DNA of 64,000 bases from Croceimicrobium sp965279135 (GTDB taxonomy: Bacteria; Bacteroidota; Bacteroidia; Flavobacteriales; Schleiferiaceae). The notes beneath the pieces were generated by a model. That model saw only the letters and a list, made by a program, of their open reading frames with translations. It was not told the DNA's origin and did no database searches. Below are positions 1-8,146 of the stretch, piece after piece (the first letter of the stretch is position 1; each line of letters starts with the position of its first letter). Position numbers and translations under genes: made by a program. The stretch lies in the NCBI GenBank assembly GCA_965279135.1, contig OZ257133.1, positions 744,001 through 808,000 of the forward strand, written 5' to 3'.

Positions 1-981
1 AAAGCCTTGGTTAAGAAACTGGAGGATTTCCCTAGGAGCTTTACTAAGCATCACGAATGGCAGAAGGCGATAAAAGGGATAAACGAAATTCAGAGTGAGT
101 TTAAAAAGATTGGTCGCTTAAACATCCCAGGAAATGATGAGGTTTGGGAAGAATTCAGATCGGCTTTAAGAGACTTTAATAAGTCGAAAAACAACTTTTA
201 TAAAGACCTTAAGAAAGAACATCACGATAATCTGGAAAAGAAGAAGGTCCTTCTTGCAAGAGCTGAAGAGCTTAAGGATAGCGAGAATTGGCGTGATGCA
301 GCTAATGAGTTAAAAAGAATTCAGGCAGACTGGAAACGCATCGGGCATGTTCCAAAAAGCGAAAGCGATAAAATTTGGAAAGAGTTCCGCGCAGCCTGCA
401 ATCATTTCTTCGATCGACTTACCGCTCATAATAAAGGAAGGGACGCTGAGTTTGAAGCGAATGCTAAGGAGAAGCAGGACTTTTTAAATGAATTGGAAAA
501 GTGGCAGCTAGACCTGTCTGACAAAGGTGCGGCCGTTAAAGCAATAAAAGCGAAGATTGGTGAGTGGCGCAATTTGGGAGCCTCACCTCGTAAAATGCGC
601 AACGAACTTGAAGGTCGTTTTAATAAGACCATTGACGGGTTTTTCAAGGCGATTGATTTAGATCGAAAAGAATCTCAACGTATTCGCTTTGAGAATAAAG
701 TAGAAGGTCTTGCCGCGCAAGGGCAAAATGAAGTGCAAAGGGAGAGTGATTTCCTAAGACGTAAGTTGGACGAAGCTAAGAAGGAACTCATGCAACTTGA
801 GAACAACATGAGCTTTTTCAGCAGCAGTAATCCCAATAGCCCCATTGTTAAGGAGGCCCAGAAGAATATTGACGCCCAAAAATCAAATGTGGCATCTCTT
901 CAAGCTCAATTGAAAATGTTGAGTCAAAAGATAAAGGCCATGCAAGCCAAAGAATCTGAAGAGCAAGCTGATTCAGAATAG
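1..981 (+). CDS. DUF349 domain-containing protein (5' end missing)
   Basis: The frame is open from base 1, so the gene starts upstream of the window and only its last 326 codons are present. The visible protein is highly charged and predicted almost entirely helical. It has repeated units built around W..E.R and DF...K motifs (for example VWEEFR near residue 45 and IWKEFR near 125) that match DUF349 repeats. The last 80 residues look like a coiled coil (RRKLDEAKKELMQLE). DUF349 proteins are common in Bacteroidota and have no established biochemical function; a structural or nucleic-acid-associated role is only conjecture. The next gene starts 9 nt after the stop, so the two may be co-transcribed. 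Confidence 0.85.
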   Translation, partial: KALVKKLEDFPRSFTKHHEWQKAIKGINEIQSEFKKIGRLNIPGNDEVWEEFRSALRDFNKSKNNFYKDLKKEHHDNLEKKKVLLARAEELKDSENWRDAANELKRIQADWKRIGHVPKSESDKIWKEFRAACNHFFDRLTAHNKGRDAEFEANAKEKQDFLNELEKWQLDLSDKGAAVKAIKAKIGEWRNLGASPRKMRNELEGRFNKTIDGFFKAIDLDRKESQRIRFENKVEGLAAQGQNEVQRESDFLRRKLDEAKKELMQLENNMSFFSSSNPNSPIVKEAQKNIDAQKSNVASLQAQLKMLSQKIKAMQAKESEEQADSE

Positions 982-990
982 TAAATCATA

Positions 991-1887
991 GTGCAGAATA
1001 TCGGCGATTACCTAATACCTGGAGGCATTGCCTTCATTATGCTGGGTATAGGTCTCAGCCTGCACTTTCGTGACTTCGGTCGAGTGTTTCTCCGGCCAAA
1101 GGGGATAATTATTGGTTTAAGCGGGCAATTTATTGCTCTACCTGTTTTAGCCTTTATTATGGCCTGGGTTTTACCCATTGATCCACTCTACAAAGTAGGC
1201 TTGGTTCTAATCGCTTGTGCTCCCGGAGGTACAGCATCGAATCTGGTGACACACATGTTAAAAGGCAGAGTTGCGCTCTCGGTTAGCTTAACTTCCTTTA
1301 ACAGTTTTGGGATTCTATTAAGTATCCCTCTGTATCTCAATCTAGCACTCTATTGGTTTTTAGGAACAGAGTCTGATATACGCATCGGCTTTATGGACAC
1401 TTTTAAGGAGATTCTCTTTACAGTTGTAATTCCTGTGCTGGTTGGTATTCTATTGAATGAATACGGACCAAAAAGAACCATTGCCAGTCTGCAAAGACCC
1501 TTACGTTTTGTTTTACCAGCAGTGCTCTTTGCCATATTTGCCTACACCATTTTCTTTGAGGATGGCGGTTCTCAAAGTGCCGCATTCACCGAGAATTACA
1601 TTCTCTTTATGCCTTTGGTGTTTTTCAATGTCGGGACTATGGTAATCGGTTACTTCTTTTCTCGTTGGCTTGGGATTCGACATGATGGATCCTATACCAT
1701 TGCGGTAGAATTCGGATTGCAAAATGCCGCCCTGGCAATATTCATTGCGGTTCAAGTCCTTGAGAAACCAGAAATAGCATTGATAGCAATCATGTACAGT
1801 AGCTTTAGCTTCTTTACCACCTGGTTGGTAGGTTGGTTGCTAAAACACCGCCTGGAAAATTTCAAGGTCCAGAAGGAGAAAGCTTAG
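991..1887 (+). CDS. Bile acid:sodium symporter (BASS) family transporter
   Basis: This is a 298-residue polytopic inner-membrane protein with about nine or ten hydrophobic segments. The stretch near residues 70-85 (ACAPGGTASNLVTH) is the conserved core signature of the BASS family, and residues around 240 (EFGLQNAALA) match the second conserved helix. Family members use the sodium gradient to import organic anions such as bile acids, pantoate or 2-keto acids; the substrate here cannot be told from sequence. It starts with GTG, because no ATG fits the conserved N-terminus. It lies 9 nt after the DUF349 gene and converges with the small membrane protein that follows. Confidence 0.85.
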   Translation: MQNIGDYLIPGGIAFIMLGIGLSLHFRDFGRVFLRPKGIIIGLSGQFIALPVLAFIMAWVLPIDPLYKVGLVLIACAPGGTASNLVTHMLKGRVALSVSLTSFNSFGILLSIPLYLNLALYWFLGTESDIRIGFMDTFKEILFTVVIPVLVGILLNEYGPKRTIASLQRPLRFVLPAVLFAIFAYTIFFEDGGSQSAAFTENYILFMPLVFFNVGTMVIGYFFSRWLGIRHDGSYTIAVEFGLQNAALAIFIAVQVLEKPEIALIAIMYSSFSFFTTWLVGWLLKHRLENFKVQKEKA

Positions 1888-1891
1888 TGCT

Positions 1892-2296
1892 TTATTTTCC
1901 CCATTTGTATCCCAGCCATGCCATTGGGATATAGGCAACTATCAAATCGGTAATATTAAACCAATCTGGTCCTCCCATGTCCATTACATTCCATATGCCG
2001 GCAGCCAGGAAAAGAGCGCCTAAAACTAAGCACCATGGCATTTTAGATCCTACCATGATTTTTGCGCCTACAAACACTCCAATAAGGGTGCCCAGAGCAT
2101 GAGCCAACAAGGGTACTAGAAAATGCTTGACTTCGAAGGCATCCATATTCGCCTTAATTGATTCGGGGTCCATGGGTTCTACTCCCTCCGGTAGGCCTAC
2201 AATCGCTGTTCCAGCGATAATGATGATCATGTTCACTACGTTGCCAGTGATTAGTCCGGCGATAAAGCCCAAAATGTTGCGTAAGGTTGGATTCAT
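1892..2296 (-). CDS. Small integral membrane protein, unknown function
   Basis: A 134-residue hydrophobic protein with four likely transmembrane segments (roughly residues 5-30, 60-80, 85-105 and 112-130). I place the start at the ATG at 2296 (MNPTLRNILGF). The open frame extends to 2482, but that extra part overlaps the 3' end of the upstream peroxidase gene and does not look like a membrane-protein N-terminus. Short proteins of this type are widespread in Bacteroidota and carry no assigned function. It lies 67 nt downstream of the di-heme peroxidase on the same strand and could be read from the same message. Confidence 0.7.
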   Translation of the reverse strand: MNPTLRNILGFIAGLITGNVVNMIIIIAGTAIVGLPEGVEPMDPESIKANMDAFEVKHFLVPLLAHALGTLIGVFVGAKIMVGSKMPWCLVLGALFLAAGIWNVMDMGGPDWFNITDLIVAYIPMAWLGYKWGK

Positions 2297-2363
2297 GTTG
2301 ATGATGTTTGCCACTAAAGTAAGATTAAAACACCGGTCAACATGAACTCTAAAATTTATTTGA

Positions 2364-3527
2364 TTAAAGAATGTCTCCTCCAACCGGCAGACCACTAGGC
2401 ACTTGGCTCGGGATGGTGCGGTCAAAGCTTTGATCAGTGAGAGTGCGTAAAAAGGCAATAATTTCGTCAATATCACCGCCATTCATTTCTAAGCGTCTCG
2501 CTTCATCAGCAATGTCATTTGCATTCAAATTATCATTGATTGCATTATTCACTCGGTTACCTGAGATATCATTGTAAAAGTCAAGAACCTCTCTTAAGTT
2601 GGCCATTTCTCCATTGTGCATGTAAGGACCGGTAAGGGCGATATTGCGGAGACTGGGAGTTCGGAAATCAAAGTTACCGGCGCCTCTGTCAGTGATACCG
2701 TTTGCATCAGGAACTCCAAGGACATGCAATTCAAAATCACTCAACATTGGGCCACCATGGCAATCGGCACAGCCCACCTGCACAAAACGTTCTAATCCTT
2801 CTTGTTCGGCCACATTTAGGGCAGAATTATCTCCTCTCATAAACTGATCGAAACGGCTGTTATTAGCCAGAATGCTCCTTTCATAGACAGCCAAGGCAGC
2901 TAAGAGTCTTGATTGATTAATATCGGCAGAGCCGAAGGCTTGATCGAAGAGGGTTCGGTATTCATTAATTGAGTTCAGTCGAGTAATGATGGAGTCAACA
3001 ATATCGTTTTCAGCAATTTGGTTCCCACGCATCTCCTCCATAGAAAGCATTGGCAGTAAGGCCTGACCCTCTAAGCTATTTTCCCGTGAGTCCCAAAACA
3101 TGGGTGCTTGATCCGGATTATAGTTCCCATTCTGGTCGATCCCATTAAAAGCGGTGTTAATAATGGTGGGGGCGTTTCTTTCGATTCGTACCCCATTACG
3201 ACGCTCTGGTCCGAGGCCCATTCCGTTTACTCCAATGGATAGACTAATACCATCTGCATAAGCGAAATCGGGGTGGTGACAGGTGGCACAAGAAACGTTT
3301 CGGGTTCCGGAAAGAATCGGATCGAAAAACAACAATCTTCCCAGATCTCGTTTTGCTTCGGTGTAATTGTTTGTGGTGGGGCTAATGAAGTTGGCCGGTA
3401 GGGCACTTAGTTCTTCAAAAACATTTTGATTTACCTGATTGTCGCCATCTTGGTCATCGCGACAGCCGGTTGCGCTAAGGAGGACAATAAGTAAGATTCC
3501 TCCGATTTGAATTTTTGGTTCTCTCAT
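2364..3527 (-). CDS. Di-heme cytochrome-c peroxidase / MauG family lipoprotein
   Basis: A 387-residue protein with a lipoprotein signal (SATGC, Cys22), so it is expected to be anchored outside the inner membrane. It has two c-type heme motifs, CATCH at residues 80-84 and CADCH at 253-257, in the arrangement of the bacterial di-heme peroxidase (CcpA/MauG) family. FFDPILSG before the first heme and YMHNGEMANLREVLDFYN after the second are also typical of the family. Members reduce hydrogen peroxide using cytochrome electrons, or oxidise protein side chains (MauG). Sequence alone does not separate these roles. Unlike the second family member at 38.5-40 kb, it has no C-terminal sorting tail. Confidence 0.88.
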   Translation of the reverse strand: MREPKIQIGGILLIVLLSATGCRDDQDGDNQVNQNVFEELSALPANFISPTTNNYTEAKRDLGRLLFFDPILSGTRNVSCATCHHPDFAYADGISLSIGVNGMGLGPERRNGVRIERNAPTIINTAFNGIDQNGNYNPDQAPMFWDSRENSLEGQALLPMLSMEEMRGNQIAENDIVDSIITRLNSINEYRTLFDQAFGSADINQSRLLAALAVYERSILANNSRFDQFMRGDNSALNVAEQEGLERFVQVGCADCHGGPMLSDFELHVLGVPDANGITDRGAGNFDFRTPSLRNIALTGPYMHNGEMANLREVLDFYNDISGNRVNNAINDNLNANDIADEARRLEMNGGDIDEIIAFLRTLTDQSFDRTIPSQVPSGLPVGGDIL

Positions 3528-3665
3528 GATGTTGGAATTGGGATGTATTAAACCAACGGAACTTTTTGTCTTCTTGGTATTTAGAATTCGCTAATCGGTT
3601 TTTTAGAAGAGCATAAGAAGCATCGATCAGCGATAAATTGCGAAGGCCAAACCCCCAGTAAAGCT

Positions 3666-3673
3666 TAATTTCG
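3666..3673 (+). promoter_or_regulatory. Possible -7 box before uvrB
   Basis: TAATTTCG, one base off the Bacteroidota -7 consensus TAnnTTTG, ends 4 nt before the uvrB ATG. If used, the transcript would start at or next to the start codon. No -33 TTTG is seen at the usual spacing, so this is weak. Confidence 0.25.
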
Positions 3674-3677
3674 CGGC

Positions 3678-5699
3678 ATGGCGCAGCACTTTGATATTCA
3701 TTCAGAATACAGTCCTACCGGAGATCAACCCCAAGCGATTAAAGACCTTACCCAAGGTTTAGATGAAGGAGAACGATACCAGACATTGCTTGGTGTGACC
3801 GGATCAGGAAAGACTTTTACGGTTGCTAATGTTATTAAGGAGGTTAACAAACCCACTTTGGTTCTGAGTCATAACAAGACTCTCGCAGCACAGCTCTATT
3901 CAGAATTCAAGCAGTTCTTTCCGAATAATGCGGTAGAATACTTTGTTTCATACTACGATTACTATCAGCCGGAAGCTTATATCCCAACCACTGGTACTTA
4001 TATAGAGAAAGATCTTAGTATTAATGATGAGATTGAGAAATTGCGTCTCTCTACCACTTCTGCTTTGTTATCAGGTAGAAGGGATGTTCTCGTGGTAGCC
4101 TCCGTTTCCTGTCTCTATGGAATTGGTAATCCCGAGTCCTTCAATCAACAGGTAATTGAGATTGAGGTAGGGCAAGTGATTGCTCGTAATAAGCTGCTTT
4201 ATGCTTTTGTAAACGCCCTTTATAATCGCACTGCTGCGGAATTTACGCGAGGGAGTTTTAGGGTAAAGGGAGACACAGTGGACATCTTTCCCGCTTATGC
4301 TGATACGGCATTTCGTATTCATTTCTGGGGAGATGAGATAGAACGAATTGAAAGGTTTGAGCCATCTAATCGAGAGGTATTAGAAACCTTTGATCAACTG
4401 AGAATATTTCCCGCCAACATATTTGTTACGGGAAAGGAACACTTACAGCAGGCTATTCATCAGATTCAGGATGATATGGTTGCTCAGGTTGACTTTTTTA
4501 ACAAGCAAGGTCGTCCTCTTGAGGCAAAGCGTTTGCAGGAAAGAACCGAGTTTGATTTGGAGATGATTCGAGAGCTAGGCTATTGCTCCGGAATTGAAAA
4601 CTATTCACGTTATCTGGATGGAAGGGCCCCGGGTACCCGACCTTTCTGTTTGCTCGACTATTTCCCAGAGGACTATCTAATGGTCATAGACGAAAGTCAT
4701 GTTACGGTCTCCCAGGTAAGAGCCATGTATGGTGGGGATCGTTCCCGGAAGGAGAATCTTGTGGAGTATGGATTTCGTTTACCGGCAGCCATGGATAACC
4801 GTCCGTTGACTTTTGATGAGTTTGAAAGCTTGCAGAACCAGGTCATTTACGTGAGTGCGACTCCGGCGGATTATGAGTTGGAGAAAAGCCAGGGTGTGGT
4901 GGTAGAGCAGTTGATAAGACCAACCGGATTATTAGACCCTGCGATTGAGGTTCGCCCTGTCCAAAATCAGGTTGATGATTTGATGGAGGAAATAAAGAAA
5001 CGTTCCGAGATTGATGAGAGGGTACTCGTTACCACCCTTACTAAGCGGATGGCTGAAGAGCTTACCAAATATTTAACTCGATACGGGGTGCGCTGTCGCT
5101 ATGTGCATTCGGATGTAGATACGCTGGAAAGAGTTGAAATCATGCGCGATTTGCGCTTAGGGCTTTTCGATGTTTTGATTGGAGTAAATCTGCTTCGAGA
5201 AGGACTAGACTTACCAGAAGTTAGTTTAGTAGCCATCCTTGATGCGGATAAAGAGGGATTCTTAAGAGCTGAAAGGTCATTGGTTCAAACCGTTGGAAGA
5301 GCCGCCAGAAATGTAAATGGCCTGGCTATAATGTACGCTGAGAAAATCACCGAAAGCATGCGCAAAACCATAGACGAGACCAATAGGCGTCGAATGGTAC
5401 AACAAGAGTACAATGATAAGCATGGTCTGGTACCTACGGCTTTAAAGAAGTCTACAGATTCGGTTCTTCCCGGTTCTAAAAAAGATCATAATCCCTACAA
5501 GAGTAAACTGGCCTCGCCTTTGGTTGCTGCCGAAGAACCAGCCGTTTACCATAGTAAAGAGGAAATGCGCAAAGCCATTGAGAAGGTTCGACGTAAAATG
5601 GAAGTGGCCGCTAAGTCTCTTGACTTTATAGAAGCTGCTGCCTTACGGGATGAAATGGTAGGTCTGGAAGAAAGAATGCAAAAAGAATTTCCTCAATGA
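3678..5699 (+). CDS. uvrB: Excinuclease ABC subunit B
   Basis: UvrB is the damage-verifying helicase-like subunit of nucleotide excision repair: UvrA loads it onto DNA and it recruits UvrC for incision. The 673-residue length is normal for the family. Visible features are the Walker A motif (GVTGSGKT, residues 39-46), the beta-hairpin region (YYDYYQPEAYIP) that inserts between the strands, the DEAD-like box VIDESH, helicase motif VI (QTVGRAARN) and a C-terminal UVR domain (about residues 630-670) for UvrC contact. The gene appears intact and alone; uvrA and uvrC are not in this window. Confidence 0.98.
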   Translation: MAQHFDIHSEYSPTGDQPQAIKDLTQGLDEGERYQTLLGVTGSGKTFTVANVIKEVNKPTLVLSHNKTLAAQLYSEFKQFFPNNAVEYFVSYYDYYQPEAYIPTTGTYIEKDLSINDEIEKLRLSTTSALLSGRRDVLVVASVSCLYGIGNPESFNQQVIEIEVGQVIARNKLLYAFVNALYNRTAAEFTRGSFRVKGDTVDIFPAYADTAFRIHFWGDEIERIERFEPSNREVLETFDQLRIFPANIFVTGKEHLQQAIHQIQDDMVAQVDFFNKQGRPLEAKRLQERTEFDLEMIRELGYCSGIENYSRYLDGRAPGTRPFCLLDYFPEDYLMVIDESHVTVSQVRAMYGGDRSRKENLVEYGFRLPAAMDNRPLTFDEFESLQNQVIYVSATPADYELEKSQGVVVEQLIRPTGLLDPAIEVRPVQNQVDDLMEEIKKRSEIDERVLVTTLTKRMAEELTKYLTRYGVRCRYVHSDVDTLERVEIMRDLRLGLFDVLIGVNLLREGLDLPEVSLVAILDADKEGFLRAERSLVQTVGRAARNVNGLAIMYAEKITESMRKTIDETNRRRMVQQEYNDKHGLVPTALKKSTDSVLPGSKKDHNPYKSKLASPLVAAEEPAVYHSKEEMRKAIEKVRRKMEVAAKSLDFIEAAALRDEMVGLEERMQKEFPQ

Positions 5700-5732
5700 T
5701 GAACAATTTGCTTTTAAAAGCAATATGAACCT

Positions 5733-8141
5733 ATGCATTTTAAACTCTGCCTCTTTTTTCTTATCATTTTTAGTGCTAGCAGTCTCCGAGCCCAGATTCA
5801 AGCCACAGTAGTGGATCAAGATGGAGAAGCACTGCCGATGGCAAATGTGCTACTCAGTCAGGATGGGGAGGTGGTTAAAGGAATTGCTACTGACTTAGAT
5901 GGTAGTTTTAGTCTGGAAGTTTCACCAGGAGATTATACCTTGAATTGGAGTTTTGTAGGACTCCAGGATGATAGCTTGAACATCACCGTGCCAGCCGATG
6001 GCCTGCTCGACTTGGGAACTTTAAAAATGATCCAGTCATCCATCGTTATGCAGGAAGCGCAGGTGGTGGCAAAGGCCAAGATGATGGAGTTTGAGCAGGA
6101 TAAGCGAGTGTTTAATGTAAGTCAGGATAAAACTGCCGTTGGAAGTAATGCATCAGAAATTCTTAATAATCTACCCTCGGTTACGGTAGGAGTGGAAGGT
6201 GAAGTTTCATTGCGTGGATCTTCAAATGTTAGGATACTGATTAACGGAAAGCCTTCTGGCCTGATAGGTTCAGATCCGGCTTCTGCACTCAGACAATTAC
6301 AAGGAAACTCAATTGAAAAAATAGAGGTCATCACCAATCCTTCGGCGCGTTATGATGCAGAAGGAGAAGCGGGGATCATCAATATAGTCCTTAAGAAGCA
6401 AGACCAAAAAGGATTTAATGGCAGCTTTGACTTGAGTGGCGGATATCCGGAATTATATGGTGCCGGTGCAACCATGAATTATAGGCGCAATCGTCTGAAT
6501 TTCTTTACAAATCTGAGCTTTAATCAAAATCGTTCCCCAGGAGGAGGGAGATCTGATCAGAGGTTCTTTCTGCCAGACACTAACTATTCCTTCCTGAGAG
6601 ATCGCCGTCAAAATCGGGGAGGTTTTGATTGGAATCTTCGTTTCGGTGCGGATTACTATTTAGCAGAGAATCAAACTCTCACCGGTTCATTTATTTACAG
6701 TCCAAGCCAGCGCAAAAACTTCGTGGATATTGAGTTTCGCGATTTGGATGCGAATGGGGAAGAAGTAAGGGTTGTAAACCGTTCGGATGTGGAGGATGAA
6801 ACTTCCTCAGAAGTTGAAGGAAATCTGAGTTGGCAGAAAACATTTGGAGGGAACAAGGATCATAAGTGGACGGCCGATTTGCGCTACAGCCTCGAGGACG
6901 ATCGAGAAAATTCGAATATAACTCAGGATACCATAGGAGTACCCGGCACTTTTTTGCAGCAAGTAGCCAATGTGGAATTTCAGCGAAGCACTTTAATTCA
7001 GACAGATTATATCAAGCCCCTCGGAGAGAAGCGCAGCTACGAAACTGGAGCGCGAATGACCCTCCGAGAAATAGAAAACGATTATCGACTAAGTGATCAG
7101 GCTGACGATGGAAGTTTTATCCCCGATCCTGATTTTAACAGTCGATTTCTTTTTACGGAAAATGTCTATGCGGGCTATGGAATTTATAATGATGCCATCG
7201 GCAATAAAATAACCTATCAAGTAGGTCTAAGAGCCGAGGTAACAGATTTACGCACCGAGGTGGGTGATGGAGATAGCATCAATCCCAGGCTATACGCCAA
7301 TCTATTTCCCAGTGCTTTTTTCACTTATAGTTTCAGTCCTTTGAGCGATTTGCAACTGAGTTACAGTCGACGGATCAGTCGTCCTGGTTTTAGAACTTTG
7401 GCGCCCTTCTTCGGCTTTAGTGATAATCGAAACTTCTTTTCCGGTAATCCCAATGTGAACCCGGAATTTACGGATAGCTACGAAGCCGCTTATGTACGGT
7501 ACTTCGAGAAGGGCAGTCTTTATAGCGGTCTGTACTATCGACATCGTACCGGAGTTATTGAGCGGATCACGGTAGTTGAAGAAAGAAATGGACAGGAGTT
7601 CACTCGCTTTTTCCCAATTAACTTGGCAGTACAGGATGCTTACGGTTTAGAGTTTAACTTTCAGTATGAGTTTGCCAAATGGTATGAGGTTAATGCGAAT
7701 CTAAATCTCTTTTATACCGAGACCGCAGGCGATTTTGAAGGCGAGGATTTTGGAGCCACCAATACTTCGAGCAGTGGTCGATTGGTAAATCGATTTGAAT
7801 TCTGGAATAGCGATTTGCAGCTCAGTTTTAACATGCGTGGGCCTGCTCAAACAGCTCAAATACGACGTTTGGGTATTTACACCATGGATTTAGCCTGGAG
7901 TAAGGACTTTATGAAGGGTAATGCTACTCTAACCGTTTCGGTAAGAGATCTATTCAATAATCGCATTCGGAGATATTACACGACCGGGAATATTGGCGAA
8001 GGAGGATATTTTGATAATTATGGCACCTTCCAGTGGCGGGTTCGTCAGATCACGGTTAATTTGAATTACCGTCTAAACCAAAGAAAGTCCCGCAGACCAT
8101 CCGGGTCCAGAGGCGGTGGTTTTGAAGGTGGCGAATTCTAG
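5733..8141 (+). CDS. Outer-membrane beta-barrel, TonB-dependent-receptor-like
   Basis: An 802-residue outer-membrane protein. It has a signal peptide (cleavage near LRAQ, residue 21), then a carboxypeptidase-regulatory-like beta-sandwich (about 22-105), a plug-like domain (about 120-215, with VSLRGSSNVRILINGKPSG and IEKIEVITNPSARYDAEG), and a long barrel rich in alternating aromatic strands. This layout matches the Bacteroidota outer-membrane beta-barrel family (OMP_b-brl_3) related to TonB-dependent receptors. The substrate is unknown. The C-terminus is short, basic and glycine-rich (RPSGSRGGG). There is no adjacent SusD-like gene, so it is not part of a typical polysaccharide locus. It converges with the glycosidase-like gene 5 nt away. 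Confidence 0.88.
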   Translation: MHFKLCLFFLIIFSASSLRAQIQATVVDQDGEALPMANVLLSQDGEVVKGIATDLDGSFSLEVSPGDYTLNWSFVGLQDDSLNITVPADGLLDLGTLKMIQSSIVMQEAQVVAKAKMMEFEQDKRVFNVSQDKTAVGSNASEILNNLPSVTVGVEGEVSLRGSSNVRILINGKPSGLIGSDPASALRQLQGNSIEKIEVITNPSARYDAEGEAGIINIVLKKQDQKGFNGSFDLSGGYPELYGAGATMNYRRNRLNFFTNLSFNQNRSPGGGRSDQRFFLPDTNYSFLRDRRQNRGGFDWNLRFGADYYLAENQTLTGSFIYSPSQRKNFVDIEFRDLDANGEEVRVVNRSDVEDETSSEVEGNLSWQKTFGGNKDHKWTADLRYSLEDDRENSNITQDTIGVPGTFLQQVANVEFQRSTLIQTDYIKPLGEKRSYETGARMTLREIENDYRLSDQADDGSFIPDPDFNSRFLFTENVYAGYGIYNDAIGNKITYQVGLRAEVTDLRTEVGDGDSINPRLYANLFPSAFFTYSFSPLSDLQLSYSRRISRPGFRTLAPFFGFSDNRNFFSGNPNVNPEFTDSYEAAYVRYFEKGSLYSGLYYRHRTGVIERITVVEERNGQEFTRFFPINLAVQDAYGLEFNFQYEFAKWYEVNANLNLFYTETAGDFEGEDFGATNTSSSGRLVNRFEFWNSDLQLSFNMRGPAQTAQIRRLGIYTMDLAWSKDFMKGNATLTVSVRDLFNNRIRRYYTTGNIGEGGYFDNYGTFQWRVRQITVNLNYRLNQRKSRRPSGSRGGGFEGGEF

Positions 8142-8146
8142 CAGAT

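Noticed and set aside
2297..2482. N-terminal extension of the small membrane protein at 1892
   Set aside because: It overlaps the 3' end of the upstream peroxidase gene, and its residues (cysteine- and arginine-rich, no membrane character) look like a frame shadow.
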